A program made the position numbers and the translations under genes. Positions 1-11,721 of a stretch of 64,000 nt of DNA are shown one piece after another. The notes beneath the pieces are model-generated. The model made no database searches and was not told where the DNA came from. It worked only from the letters and a program-made list of their open reading frames with translations. Every line of letters begins with the position of its first letter. The first letter of the stretch is position 1. Where the stretch lies: assembly GCA_950295325.1 (NCBI GenBank), contig OX485809.1:35965081-36029080 (forward strand). Direction: 5' to 3'. Source of the stretch: Polytrichum commune (Eukaryota > Streptophyta > Polytrichopsida > Polytrichales > Polytrichaceae).

Positions 1-1159
1 ATTTTCGCTGAGCTCTTAGGCAAACAAGTTCACATTTTTCATAAATTCAATCAATGTCTATCAACTCCAGATATCTCACATTCACATGCAAGTTCACCCT
101 CAATTCCCATGCACTCATTCAACTACAACTCATTCACAAGACAATCGTTCACAATCCCATACACCAAGAAGATAGTTTAACCACCCGCTGGCAACTTCTA
201 TATAGACTCAAGATGAACAATAGGCTTTCTCACAAAGTCGCAATCCCATAATCCACGTGGCAATTGTTGATTGTTCGCTGAATAAAATTTAACTATTGAC
301 CTCACACAATCTCTGTGCCGAGGGAAACAAGACTGTGAGTTTATTAATGCGCTCAAGACGGTCGAAGAACTGCATGTTTTGCACCACCGCCCTTTGACGG
401 CGAGGGAGATGATGATGATGGTACACGTAACCAACTACACGCTCCTAAGCCCATGATTATAGTTCTAACCGCTTACTTTCATCCATAGTTCACTGCTTTC
501 AGTCCTCTACGTACAGTCGCCCTCAAAATATCACAAACATGTCTATAATGAAACTATCAACCTAAAATCTTGGCTCACATAACAAATAGTAAAGTTAGAT
601 TTGGATGGAACATCCGAGAACACTCCCTTGAGAGACATGCTTTTACCACAACCCCCACGACGGGGAAATGTAATCCATAGATTAGGGTTGTGACGTAATT
701 GCGATCGTAAGCCGGGAAAGCAAGCCTCGTGGACACCAATAGATTCCCGGGATATGGCAACCCTTAGGGTCACTCTTGGCACACTTAGTTATTCCCAGGG
801 CAAACTATATTATTCTGCTGCCATTCCTTGTCAGATGGAATATTCCTTTGACATAGAAGCAGGATCACGGTCTCAATTCCTTGGCCTGTATGCTTACATA
901 TATTGATGTTAATGAGTTGCCGTGCCCGAGATCCCGCCTTCTACTTGTCACTGCAGTCCAAATTCCCGATTTGTGAGCACGATGAATTATTGACTTCCGA
1001 ATCCATTGATGGCAACCCTTTAGCCACTAGTAGGAAGGGTGGGTCTACACCACACCCGTAATGGCATTGGTCGGTGTCGTTTTGGACACTTTGTGTTAGA
1101 TTGACGTGTCATGTAGATCTTTGCTCCCTTTCCAGCACTGTCTGGGGAGATTTTTGGAC
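1..1159. other. Gene-free left edge, nothing recognised
   Basis: No convincing exon, RNA gene or named repeat is visible. The longest open frames are about 60-80 codons. One minus-strand frame at 543-782 has slightly richer composition but matches no family I recognise. Confidence 0.5.
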
Positions 1160-1565
1160 ATAATTGGTCGATATCCTAGTGTTTTCAAATCCAACCAGTG
1201 TGCATGTGAACATCTTTCGGTTGTTTGTTCTTTAAATTGGGATATGTTCCGTAGATTCCTCTAAAATGATGGCAGTTTTTCCTTGAAGCCTTGAACTTCA
1301 ACCAATTGTTTCTCAAACTCAACTCGATCGTGTTTTAACTAACAGCCGGTTCTCCTTGTTCGTTGATCAGCTGAGATCCTTAGTGTTCCCAAGTTCAACC
1401 GGTTACACATTGACATCTTTTGGTTTTTCTTTGTTAATTTGAGGTATAATGTCTAGATTCCTCTAAAATGACAAGTATGATTTCAACCGGTTATTGTTAA
1501 TATTCAGCTCGTTCATTTGTAACTAGTGGTTGGTTTTCCCGGTTCATTGATTTCTAGCACCACCC
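1160..1565. repeat. Two-copy tandem repeat, unit about 202 bp
   Basis: The segment beginning near 1175 is repeated from about 1378. Shared landmarks such as GATTCCTCTAAAATGA (1254 and 1456) and a CC(T)TAGTGTT...CAACC...GACATCTTT block lie 202-203 bp apart. The copies are clearly diverged. No open frame spans them. Confidence 0.75.
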
Positions 1566-3186
1566 GCATTTCAACCCTCAAATGTTGAGGTGGATGTTTC
1601 TTAATCTGGATAGTTACCTTTGCCCGACAATATCAACATCCACGTTTATGCTATAATCTTATGATTTTGGACACATGGATGGCTAAAGATTTTGTGCAAA
1701 AAAATCCTAATTTTATAAAGTTTTTCTATGTACGGCCAATTCTATCATAAGAGGTCCTCATTTTTAAAAAATAAGCTTCCAAATTGGAGTAAAATAATTT
1801 AGGCGATTTCGGGAAGATTTTGCCTTGGTTGCTTCAGCCTTTAAGGATTGATGGTTGAATGTTCACATCATCTACCAAGGGAGAGGGCAAACATGGGGAG
1901 GGAAGGGGGAACGCATTGATTCCTACTGTAGGGCTACATGACCTATGTGACCAAGTTATCGCTCCCTTGCCATCACCTTTGGAAATTTGTATTAATTTAA
2001 TGCATGCTCTAATCTTCTCTATGATTGAACATGGCTTCTCTATCCACACTCTTGAATCAACCAAAATTTAGAGTTTGCAAATTGGAGTTGTATTTCATAG
2101 TGAATGGGGATCAACAAAAAACAAAAAAAACAAAAAAAAACACACATCTAAAACCCTTCTAGCTCAATTCTAATGGGTTGTAGTTTGGAGGGTTATGCGA
2201 TGACAAGAACAACATTTCCTCTAAGATAAGCACACCTAAAATAAATAGTGTAATAAATGGGGGAGGAGAGGGTCTTTATGATCATTTTATAAGAAAGAGA
2301 ATGTTCACTTTGATAATGAAGAAGTTATTCATATGGAGGCTTTGAAGATTATGAAGCTTAAAGTGGTTTCATAAGACACAATTACCCTAAGGTAGATGTG
2401 CCTAACTCAAACACAACAATACTACGAACATGTAAAAATCCCATGTAAAAACACAAGGAAGTTGTTTAATAACTCTTCTATGTAGTTCACTGCAAACAAT
2501 CCAGTCTATAATTTCTTTGAATGTGAACAATTTAGAGTACGGCTATCAATAGTATGGAAAGATATAGAGAATCTATTGGTCACTTTGAAGATATGTCACA
2601 ACATGCAATGATATTTTTCATGTTTTGGATGGAGTGTTTATTTATTGAACAGAAATCAAAGATGAATAGGTTGTCATAAAAGATAGTGGATGTTTTCTAA
2701 ATCTATCCATAGATGGGATGTGATGTATCAAAGAGTGTATATGCAAGATGTCGAACTTCACGACAACAAGTGGTATCAACTACCCAAACAAGACATTTAT
2801 CAGAAGCGACATCACAACGTGCAAGCTCATTGAATAGAAATGCATTGCTTCAACACTGGCTAGATAATGTGAAGTCAAATCAAGCAAGAGCTTAGATTTG
2901 TAGATGTAGAGTATGTTTAGATATTTTTGGTAAGCAAAGCAAGTCAGTAATCCTAGTTGGTAAGAAAGGGTTAGTTTTTATCTTATATTCATCATGAAAA
3001 ATATTCAAAACTATAAATAAAAATCAAAATATTGGTTGCACCGATATGTGCAAGTGGGCATGCAACCAATTCTTAGCCATAGTCCCATCTAGGCAGTAGT
3101 TGGGGCAGTGGTCAATGCCTTGCCACACCAAGTCGCCCATGTGCGTTGCCTCCTAGCTAGGGCCACCGGTGTGGTAGGCTATGCAA
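1566..3186. other. Gene-free AT-rich spacer
   Basis: No gene is seen. It holds an A-rich run near 2116-2143. A stretch near 2170-2350 resembles part of 45690-45770 (both carry CTCCACTTTGATAATGAA-like text), so it is probably old repeat DNA. Confidence 0.4.
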
Positions 3187-3211
3187 GGGGGGGGGGGGGG
3201 AGAGGGGGGTG
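3187..3211. repeat. G homopolymer tract
   Basis: Fourteen G residues in a row (3187-3200) are followed by a second G-rich run. It is one of several 10-14 bp G or C tracts in the window. Confidence 0.9.
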
Positions 3212-3291
3212 CCTTGCAGCCAGCTTGCAAGAGCACATGTGGGGCTTTGTCCCCAACTCCCTAGTTGGCTGTCGCATGTTGCGGTGTCGCA

Positions 3292-3425
3292 ACCCTTGCT
3301 AGCTCCCCTTACCTATCTTGGTTGTTTTTCATTCCTAGCAAGGGTCATGAGCACTAACCTTGCTAGCTCCCCTTAACTGTTTTGGCCAATTCTCAATTTT
3401 AGCAAGGGTAACGAGCACTAACCCT
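3292..3425. repeat. Short tandem duplication, period about 63 bp
   Basis: CTTGCTAGCTCCCCTTA occurs at 3296 and 3359. Each is followed by a TTGG...AGCAAGGGT...GAGCACTAACC block. A third, degenerate start follows at about 3420. Confidence 0.7.
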
Positions 3426-3440
3426 TTGCATCCCACCCAT

Positions 3441-5278
3441 GCAAATGATTAGCTCCCAATACCTTGGACCTTCAAGCTCATAGGTGGGTGACCAACCCTC
3501 TTACACATGCATTCGGAACTCTCCCCTTAATAAGTAGCCAATAGGTTGATGTGGACTTCCATTCATGGAAGTCTAGTCTTTAGTTGATCATTGCATTACC
3601 GGAGCAACACTACAACAACCCAAAGCATATTTGACAACTATGCCCCCACAGTGGGCCAATGCCCGTGAAGGCCGTGCCTTTCGGCCTCTGATGGGTTTGG
3701 CCGGCCACGCCGCCTCACACTTGTAAGCCTCTAGGACTTTGGGCATGGCCCCTACCCCACCGTCAAGTAACCTTTTGTCTCTCTCCTAAGAGTTGGGGCC
3801 AAGTAAACATTTTTCCTTAGCAGTTGGAGCCGGAAGCCCCCAACAACTTCAGACCTTCGTAACTTCATTGTATGATCCCTGATTCTATCAAACGACCACT
3901 CCATCGACATTTATTATTCTTGCAAATGAAGATGAACCCCTCATTTGCCTCATTTTGGCAAGTATTGAGGGAGTTATGGTTGTTGTAACCTTCATGGTCC
4001 CGGGCACCACTCTCATGTCACTATTGTCCTAGGACCATGTCCCTAGGCAACACCCCACTCAAATTGCCACATCTCCTAGCTCACACATCTGATTAAGGGT
4101 GTTCTTGAGCATTTTAGAATTTGGACGCCATAAGCTACCTAATGCTCATGGCCTTGCCCTCGTGACTTCTAGTCTCCATGGATGGGAGGCATTTGCAACA
4201 CCCATGTCCCTCTCTCCAATGGTACCACAAGTCCCGGGTGTCACTCCGGGGTCCCCCTTGTGCCCATGGTGCGCGGGCACTCCTCATGAAGAGGTGCGCG
4301 ACATGCGGGGGGCTTTGAACCCGGGGGATTGGTTGGCTGGGTCGTTGGTCCCCTTGGTGTGGTAAGGCTTTCAGCGAGGGCAACAATACTAGTGATTGCA
4401 AGGTCTCGGATGTTGTGAGAACCAGTCCAGAAAAGGAAAGGGCAAAAACTTCATATGCCTGCAAGAAGACAACCGGATTTGTAACAGTTTCATGCATGCC
4501 CGGAGGTAACTTTTACCATGGCCACATTAGGGCCAATCACCGATTATGGGCAATACAAGGACTCCTTTTAGATAGGGAAAGTTTGTTTCTTTTTTAAAAT
4601 ATATTGCTAGCAGTAAGGATTTGTAACCTCATTGGATGTAACGTACTGTACTTTTGCGAGTGCATACAAGACAAGAACTCATATCAAGATGGAAACTCTC
4701 CCATTTGAGTACACTAGATAGTCCTATTAGTGTCGGTGAAACAACCAACTTGGGTCACAATAATCATCTATCTAATCACGATGGTATTAATGTGAACCTA
4801 CATCTTCAATCTGTATGTAATTGCACACTCAATGTTGGACACGATGGAAATGGTGGAAGTTGGAGACCCTGAAAGACAAACCGAATAACAGCCCAGCCCA
4901 GCCCACAGAAGTTACCTTAACCCACCAAGGATTGAGTCGAGTGACAAGCCAAGCCGTGCCTTGCTCGACACTTTGTCCAGTGGCATAAGGGAGTTGCAAT
5001 AACATACATGGTGGAGCACTGTCCATAGCTTCTCAGATTGGATGAGGCCATGGTGGCAGCACATGGGCCGGAATACTATCTATCATTGTTTATTTGCACG
5101 CTTGTGGAGAGAGGCTCTCATGCAATTTTATGAAATATGCCAGGGTGGAGGTGGAGCCGGTGTGCTAGTTTGTTAAGCGTTTTTTTCTTTCGGATGCTCG
5201 ATCGGGCCACCTCATTCATTATGATATGCGAAGCGTGAAGAAGTTGTCTCGGCGCTCCTTCAAATGGGTCCCGAGTCG
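3441..5278. other. Gene-free spacer, more GC-rich near 3.6-4.4 kb
   Basis: Composition is richer in G+C around 3600-4400 than in its surroundings, which may reflect an old retroelement. I see no protease, reverse transcriptase, integrase or gag motif. A 120-codon minus-strand frame (4135-4497) is low-complexity and was not accepted as a gene. Confidence 0.35.
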
Positions 5279-5281
5279 TAA

Positions 5282-5876
5282 GGGCCACTTCACACATGAG
5301 CCAAGAGCCGTGACCTTGTAATGGTGAGGATCCTTGACTCTCATCGAAAGGCCGTACCGTGGGTGTTGGGAAAGCCGTTTTATGTAGTCACGGGCCCTCA
5401 AGCATAGTGTGCAGTGAGAGTGGACCATGTTGCAAGACCATTGCATATTTTGTTTTGCGGAAAAAGAGAGGAGGGTTTGGTTCAGTGTAATATGTTTCAA
5501 ACTCTATCAATTTGAGAGAATTACTTGGTGGGGTTTGTCTATCATGGAATTTGTTTTGGAATTTGCCCCGCGATCTACCCTGAAATTTGTCATGCTGGAA
5601 TTTTTTTAAAAAAAAAGGTCATGGTCTCTTGAAGTTTGCGTCAGGCCCACCTGTTGGAGGTGGGCATGACGAAAGTTCCGGGAGACCGTGAAACCTTATC
5701 CATAGTCCGCCATGTATGACTCCACGTAGACTTGTCATTTATGAAGTCTTCTTCGGGCCTTTAGGCCTTCACCTTCGTGTGTGAAGTGAACTTGAACAAT
5801 TTTTGTCCTTTTGACCAATGAGAGCTCTTAGATTGTAATGGTCACGGGCCTTCAATCTTTGTGTGTGAAGTGGCCC
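5282..5876 (+). mobile_element. TIR element, GGGCCACTTC family, long subtype
   Basis: This 595-bp element starts GGGCCACTTCACACATGAG and ends with the inverted form CTTTGTGTGTGAAGTGGCCC. It is flanked by TAA on both sides (5279-5281 and 5877-5879), a perfect 3-bp target duplication. It carries a central hairpin (5618-5692) and no transposase. It closely matches 23030-23593. The GG-starting TIR and 3-bp duplication resemble PIF/Harbinger (Tourist-type) MITEs; that class assignment is inference. Confidence 0.85.
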
Positions 5877-5879
5877 TAA

Positions 5880-6239
5880 GTCCCAAGTCACATGAGGTCA
5901 ATCCATGCAATCTCCACTGTGGAGAGCATGGAAGTTGGGACTTACCACTTCACACGAAGTCCCAAGTCCCAAGTCCCAAGTATGACATGGATGCACTTTC
6001 TAGAGGCGAAGCTTGAGACTTGTGTTGCAAGTTGGGTCAAGGGAAAAGCTTGGCCCAACTCTCAACCCAAGTGTTGTGAATACTTTTGCATAAAGTAATC
6101 AAGATCCAATTTTAATGATATTTAACCATTTCTCAGTGCCTACTTGAGGCTCACAAGTTGGGACTTTGCTTCCATGTTGGGGCTTGGGAACCCCGTGTGA
6201 ACCAACCCTCAATAATCCATGACAACACTTAACGATCCT
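5880..6239. other. Gene-free spacer
   Basis: It contains a short run of AAGTCCC repeats (5960-5982). Nothing else is recognised. Confidence 0.4.
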
Positions 6240-6600
6240 ATTATTGTGAGCAATAATAATCTTCTACTTGAGCCCATGCTAATTTTCCTAATAAGAAATT
6301 ATATGGGTCACATGAATTTTCAACCCACATTACAATTTCGGTACAAAATCAGCATCGGCCACATTAATCATTTTTCTAGAAAATTAGCATAGATGATTAT
6401 TTGATTCGGTGCTACTTTTGTCCTGTAAATGAATTCGAATGTGTTGGCCGGAAATCTTCATGAAGAGTTAAGGGAAGACCTGGGGTCTTGAACCCATGTC
6501 AATTCCACCTTGACTAGAAAATTAGTGTGGCTCACACTACTTTTCTGCACACACTAATAGGAACACTAATAGGACTATTTAGTGTACAAATTATTAGGTC
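6240..6600 (+). repeat. Dispersed repeat, first of three copies
   Basis: The stretch with TGGGTCACATGAATTTTCAA, GTGCTACTTTTGTC and CTTCATGAAGA matches 10290-10500. Its right part, around ACACTAATAGGACTATTTAGT, matches 12875-12965. No coding potential. Confidence 0.65.
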
Positions 6601-7332
6601 ACTTATTGTATGTGCGGCTTAATAAATATAGGTTCCCATTTGCGGCCGCATTTGGATGGGCTGGGCCATCTTTGGGCAAGTAAGTTAAGCATCATACGCT
6701 AATTTAGATAAGGATAGCATGGGACCCACATATTTATGGATGTGCTGGCTGGTGGGCCCCACGTTACATGTCATCAGGTGCTAATACGATCTAATGGAAT
6801 TAAAGTCTATCCGGTTTTACACTTTTGTGTTCGGTTGCCAACATTAATTGTTTGGGCCCAGAACTTTAAGGAAAGGGGACATTCTTGTATATGAGCATAC
6901 ATACATGATACCTTCACACATCCAACATAAATGCCCTGAAATAGTATGCAGCCCAAAGGTTTATTTAGAGCTTTCAGAGTCAGTTATGAAGACTCCAAAT
7001 TAGTCTACCCGAGGTCATTTGAAATGATGAATTAGCAACAAACGGGTCTCTAGGGATTAGTGAAGTTTTTATGTTGGATGGATGAGGGGTACGTTAGCAT
7101 ACGATAATATCCTCTCTCCAAACTTTTATGTCTGCCAACCCCAGTTTGGGCTTACCCAAGTTAGTAACGACAAGCTCTTAGTAAAGTGAGGTTATTGGAG
7201 TTAATGATGAAGAGAGTGGGAAATGTCTCTAGTTGACGGGACAAAACTAGCCAGGTGACCACATGCCTCTTGTGCTCCAAAATCAAATAAGAATGTAAGG
7301 CGGTTTTCCCTTGTTTTCAGTGTTATCGGACA
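6601..7332. other. Gene-free spacer
   Basis: No gene, RNA or repeat boundary recognised. Confidence 0.4.
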
Positions 7333-7617
7333 TGCTTGAAGGGGCTAGGGCTAGACACCAACATGAGTTGGGGCCCCACAAACATCACCCAAGGTATAAA
7401 CATGGTGAACTATATTATAGTTTGTTTTGTCTTTCTTAAGATTGTTTGACCCCGCGGTTAGCATCAACAACCTTGAAGTTGTCTAGAGTGACACACTTGA
7501 GATGAATTAACCACAAATTTGTGGGGGGTCAAGTTTTCACTAGATTCCCTTTCCTGTGGCAACAATTGTGGGGCCCAACTCAAAGGGGTGAGTCCCTAGC
7601 CCTAGCTGCTTGAAGGG
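7333..7617. mobile_element. Small TIR element with 9-11 bp target duplication
   Basis: A 263-bp segment (7344-7606) begins GCTAGGGCTAG and ends CTAGCCCTAGC. A further pair of inverted blocks lies inside (GAGTTGGGGCCCCACA near 7365, and its inverted match near 7567). TGCTTGAAGGG directly repeats on both sides (7333-7343 and 7607-7617). A direct repeat of that size is typical of Mutator-like elements (usually 9 bp). No coding sequence is present, so it would be non-autonomous. Confidence 0.75.
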
Positions 7618-8559
7618 GCTCCCAATATCGGTCACACTCTTTCGAATTTAGACCCACCATGCTTCTCAAGACTATGTTGCGCTCGAGAAACTCTCGAGCC
7701 TCCTCATTTACCAAGGCCTAGTTCATAGGAGCACCCGGACAAAGTGTGGACATTGACACCCCAACCAATCGTTCGTCCCCCGACAACGCTTCCACATCAT
7801 CAAGCTGTTATGTGGGCCGTCTAGTTCGTCAAATACAGCTTAAGGCATGTCAACAATCTTAACCCTTAAACGACAATGCAAGCCCCACGGGCTTGGTATT
7901 ATTTTGGGAGAACCTTGTTCAAAACTTCTACTTCATTGCACCAAATGGGGTTTTTAGAATGCCAAATCGAGCACCTTAGCAATATCTATATTTCTTTAGA
8001 ATAGAGCTTATGTAAATTAATTGGTTAATCATGCTTAAAATGAATTTTAAAAGATGTTTTGGGTTTGATATCGGGAAAGCATATGTCCTTTAAGGGTTAA
8101 CTAGCCCTAATTGAATAAACACGAGTGTTCCTTCTCTCGAGAAATTTGAAGCCAGTCCCCATGCAACACCCAAAGAATCTCCATCTTGTCCGTTGAACTA
8201 GCTACATTGGTTGATGACATGGCAAGTTCACAAAGTGGACAAACCCTAGGTTTGAAAATCGCACTGGATAAAGTTGTTATTTTAATCATTGACCTTTGAA
8301 GATTGTTTGTCCATGCACTCCTACTCAATCACGGGTCATATCGGAAGATGGGAAGGCTTGTCGATAAGAATGGAGATCGCTTCAAGAACATTTAAGCGAT
8401 TGCTTATGTGATTGTTTAAAGGAAAGAATAATTGTCAATTTGAAATCTTATAACGAAAATTTACATAAATCTGGACACGCCACAAATGGGTCATGTGATG
8501 CCATCATGATGGTTCCATATTTGTGTAATTACTGCCTTGGTTTGTGTGCCTTTATAGTA
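7618..8559. other. Gene-free spacer
   Basis: No convincing gene. A 73-codon minus-strand frame at 8107-8328 has no recognisable domain. Confidence 0.4.
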
Positions 8560-9132
8560 CAGTAACCTCCCGATTAAGTACGCACCCGTTTAAGTATGCA
8601 TGCTGGTTAAGTGTGCAATTTTTTTTGACAAAAAATCAGGGTTCATATTTTATTGTTTGAACATGCCATGCAAAGTCATTTGCCGTGAATGCATGAACTT
8701 TTTACGCTTGACATTCAATGATAATCTGTTAACGTTTCGCTGAAACATCTCAAACTATCGTTACAGTTCATCATACATATGTGCAGCTTTTGTTTGAACA
8801 TCGGAGCAAAGCAATTGGTCGTCGATGTCGAGGACAACGTTGTGTAGAGCTTCAAAGCCTTTGAAGTCGGTAGCACTTTCAGATTCAACAAATGTCTCGA
8901 TAGGTTGGATTTCGTCATCGATAGGTGGTTCTTCTTCAATTTGCATCGTTTCCAAAACTTCTGCATCAACGTCCTCCATCATAACAACACAATATTCTTC
9001 GTTATTATGGAGATCAACGTCCACAACCATGGATGTGGTTTGAAGCAATCCGTCAACATTCAAGCAAAGATTCCAAACTATGTGCAATGAATATCGAGGA
9101 CTCCTCCGATATCTTTTGGTATATACTAACAT
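8560..9132 (-). pseudogene. Decayed pogo/Tigger-like transposase end
   Basis: The left edge reads CAGTAACCTCCCGATTAAGT, preceded by TA. It contains degenerate internal repeats of the TTAAGTRYGCA type, a pattern typical of pogo/Tigger (Tc1/mariner superfamily) TIRs. Inside, the minus strand carries an acidic tail frame (9132 down to 8761, with MQIEEEPPIDDEIQPIETFV). It breaks near 8760 and continues in another frame as NDSLRCFSETLTDYH. Acidic linkers and LRxFxxxxTDxx tails occur at the C-termini of such transposases. The catalytic part is missing and I found no matching right TIR. Class assignment is tentative. Confidence 0.4.
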
Positions 9133-10289
9133 ATATTTTTGGTGAGCCCAAACAATACAAGTTTAGGATCATTCATCAGGTGAAAAATGGTTTGGAACCG
9201 TTGCAAAATTATTTGCATGGGAAGGATGAGATTGTACATTCAAAGGAACTTGCCCACAAGGTCATTGTGGAGGCAGACGCTAAACCTCCCCCTACGAACT
9301 TTTAGGGGGAGTTGGATAGGGGTGAGGGCCAACGATCCGGCACCCTTGGGCAACCCCCACAAAACATATCTAAAATTTTCAAATATCCACCAAAAATTGG
9401 TGCCCGCTCCGCCCGACTTTGAAAAATGAAATTGCCCTTGCATTCTTGAAGGCCACTTGTTCATATAACCCATATTGAGTGGACTTCATATTCAAGGTCC
9501 TAAATCCAATATATGTGTTCACTTCCATTGAGTACGTACGCCATTGATTGGGATTTCATTTAAAAGTGAAACTGCCAATAAAACATATAATTAGCTTGGA
9601 AGTCTAAAATATTACAAAACCCTCATTAGCACCGAGGTTATAATTTTTGTGACTTACCATTGAAAGGGTCTTAGTCATTCTAAAATGGAACTAAAATTAG
9701 TGTTTTATTTTGAGCAAGTTTATTTTATAATGTTTTAGTCAATGCCATCTATTTCCACAAGTATATTTACATATTCAAACTAATAAAGTGTGACTGAATG
9801 TAATTAAGTGTAGATGACTGTATTAGAAGGTAATTGAGCGCAAGCCCTAGGTTTCTACAAGTATTCATACACATCCAGACTAATTAAGCCCGATTAAGTG
9901 CAAGTAAGTGCATTTAGCCTAATTAAACATGTTAATAGTAAGAAGATATAGCATTGTGTAACTCCAAATAAGTGGCGCTAAACATAATATGTACCGTAGT
10001 AACCGTAGTAACCATGAATTTTGCCCTTCCTATCAAGTTAGCCATTGGAATATTTGCATGCTAGATCACATTGACACTTTGTGACCATTTTGATTGGTCA
10101 TACGTGAGTCTACATTTGGTAAGAAAATGACATTTACATGTTTTGACATCTTCTAGAATTGAAACAATATCAAAATGTCAACAACATTGTTTTAAAAAAC
10201 TTTTCTTTGATTTTTAGATGTATTGTCAATGTATTAGATACATGAAAGACCTTGAGCTAGTTGGTATCTTGACTTCTATAAGTACAATA
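9133..10289. other. Gene-free spacer
   Basis: There are short open frames (for example 9033-9305 plus) with no recognised domain. AT-rich text at 9770-9990 contains scattered TAATTAAGTG repeats. No boundaries could be set. Confidence 0.4.
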
Positions 10290-10505
10290 TATAGTCTTAT
10301 TATTGTAGGCCACAATAATTTTCTAGAGCCCAAACTCGTTTCGTATTGACAATCAATGTGGGCTACATAAATTTTCAACCCACACTAAATCTCTCATAGA
10401 AAATTAGTGTGTGTGAGTATTTTATTTTGTGCTACTTTTGTCTAATAATCAATATTCAATGTGTTGGTTAGAAGTCTTCATGAAGACTTGGGTTAAGACC
10501 CAGGC
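10290..10505 (+). repeat. Dispersed repeat, second copy
   Basis: It matches 6250-6475 through shared CACAATAAT, TTTTCAACCCACA, GTGCTACTTTTGTC and TTCATGAAGACTT-like blocks. Confidence 0.6.
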
Positions 10506-10993
10506 AATGAACAGGGAATACCGAACTTTAGTTACGAGCTAGCCGAAATTTTTTGGAGATTTCCGAATGAGATCGCAATGATTCGGACGAGATACCGACT
10601 TAAAATTGTTAAGGTCGGAAATTGACCAGTTCAAATGAGAAAAGATCGGCAATATAGCCGGTTGAGGCATCATATTTTAGGATATTTACTGAGCCAATTT
10701 TAAAAATCTAGGCAAGTAGCCGAAGGGACTAGGGATAGGGCGGAAATTTCTACTAGGGTAATATTAGAGTCATGACTCATAAGGTCAAGAACCATGGAGG
10801 CTAATTAATTTAGAGTTGGTTCCGTTCACTGGGCCGATTAGGGTTTTGAGGCTCTAAGCACCCAAGGACCCTCTCTCACGAGTATAAGGAGTTTGAGTCC
10901 CTTGTGCAAAGTGTCTCACTCTTCTACTAGGATTTCTCTTTGTGCTCTTTCGCTATTGCTCTTCCGCTTCTGTTTGTTTCTGCATCCACCTGC
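10506..10993. other. LTR-like region with TCGG...CCGA half-sites
   Basis: It contains spaced palindromes such as GGTCGGAAATTGACC (10613) and GATCGGCAATATAGCCGGT (10644). A TATA-like GAGTATAAGGAG at about 10878 is followed by pyrimidine-rich text. This resembles the U3/R part of a retrotransposon LTR, but no partner LTR or polymerase was found. Confidence 0.3.
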
Positions 10994-11256
10994 GGCGATC
11001 CACCTGCGATCTAGTTGGAGACATCTGTTTCAGAGGTCCAGTTCGGTGCGGTGATCCACCTGCGATCCAATTGGTGACATCTGTTTCGGAGGTCCAGGGT
11101 GAAGGTCCACTTTGGAGGCCCAGTTCGGTGTGGTAATCCACTGCGATCCAGTTGGAGACATTTGTTTCGGAGGTCCAAGGTGAAGGTCTAGTTCGGAGGT
11201 CTAGTTCGGTGCGGCGATCCACTGCGATCCAGTTGGAGACATCTGTTTCGGAGGTC
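10994..11256 (+). repeat. Four-copy minisatellite, units of 56-81 bp
   Basis: TGCGATCYARTTGGWGACAT recurs at 11005, 11061, 11142 and 11223, each followed by TTTCNGAGGTC. The last two steps are exactly 81 bp and the first is 56 bp. Sub-repeats of GAAGGTCYA and CAGTTCGGTGYGG explain the length difference. Confidence 0.85.
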
Positions 11257-11430
11257 GTGAATCTCTTGAAATCTTGTAGATAAGTCTTGAAGAGTAGGAA
11301 ACAAACTTGTGCGGAACCAATGCTCGTCTCATGGATCTCTTGAATCTCTCACAACGATTATGAGACTTCATAGTGACATCACATTGCAGTTTTGTGCATG
11401 GCGCTGTGAAGTACAGAGCGTGGGATGAAG

Positions 11431-11450
11431 TTTAGGGTTTAGGGTTTAGG
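11431..11450 (+). repeat. Interstitial plant telomere repeat
   Basis: TTTAGGGTTTAGGGTTTAGG is nearly three units of the plant telomere heptamer, followed by a decayed fourth. It lies just upstream of the hAT-like remnant. Confidence 0.8.
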
Positions 11451-11481
11451 ATTTAGTGTCCAAAATTTAATAAAAACACGA

Positions 11482-11721
11482 GTGAGAAACAGATTTGGGA
11501 GTAAAAATTTGGAAGCTATGCTTAGAATTGCTTTAGAGGGACCAAATGAAAACTTTAATAATATTATTGAAGAGGCAATTCCTTTGTGGAAAATTGGAAC
11601 CAAATACCGGTATATAATCCGTTATATACAAATCCTTCACGTTATGTGTCTTCTGCAAGTGATGCATCTTGTTCATATAAGTTCAACTATGTTTTCTAAT
11701 TTAGAGGATACGGATGTTTAA
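11482..11721 (+). pseudogene. hAT-like transposase C-terminal fragment
   Basis: The 79-codon frame contains KNLEAMLRIALEGPNENF followed by EEAIPLWK. This resembles the tail of hAT transposases just after the dimerisation region, where an LxxLLRIxLEGP...FxxxxAxxLW pattern recurs. No upstream catalytic or dimerisation part is present, so it is a fragment. The end of the frame after about residue 45 looks degenerate. Family recognition is from memory. Confidence 0.5.

Noticed and set aside
543-782. 79-codon minus-strand frame with protein-like text
   Set aside because: I could not match it to any family, and no flanking exons were found.
4135-4497. 120-codon minus-strand open frame
   Set aside because: It lies in GC-rich spacer, overlaps a plus-strand frame, has no recognisable domain and no sign of splicing partners.
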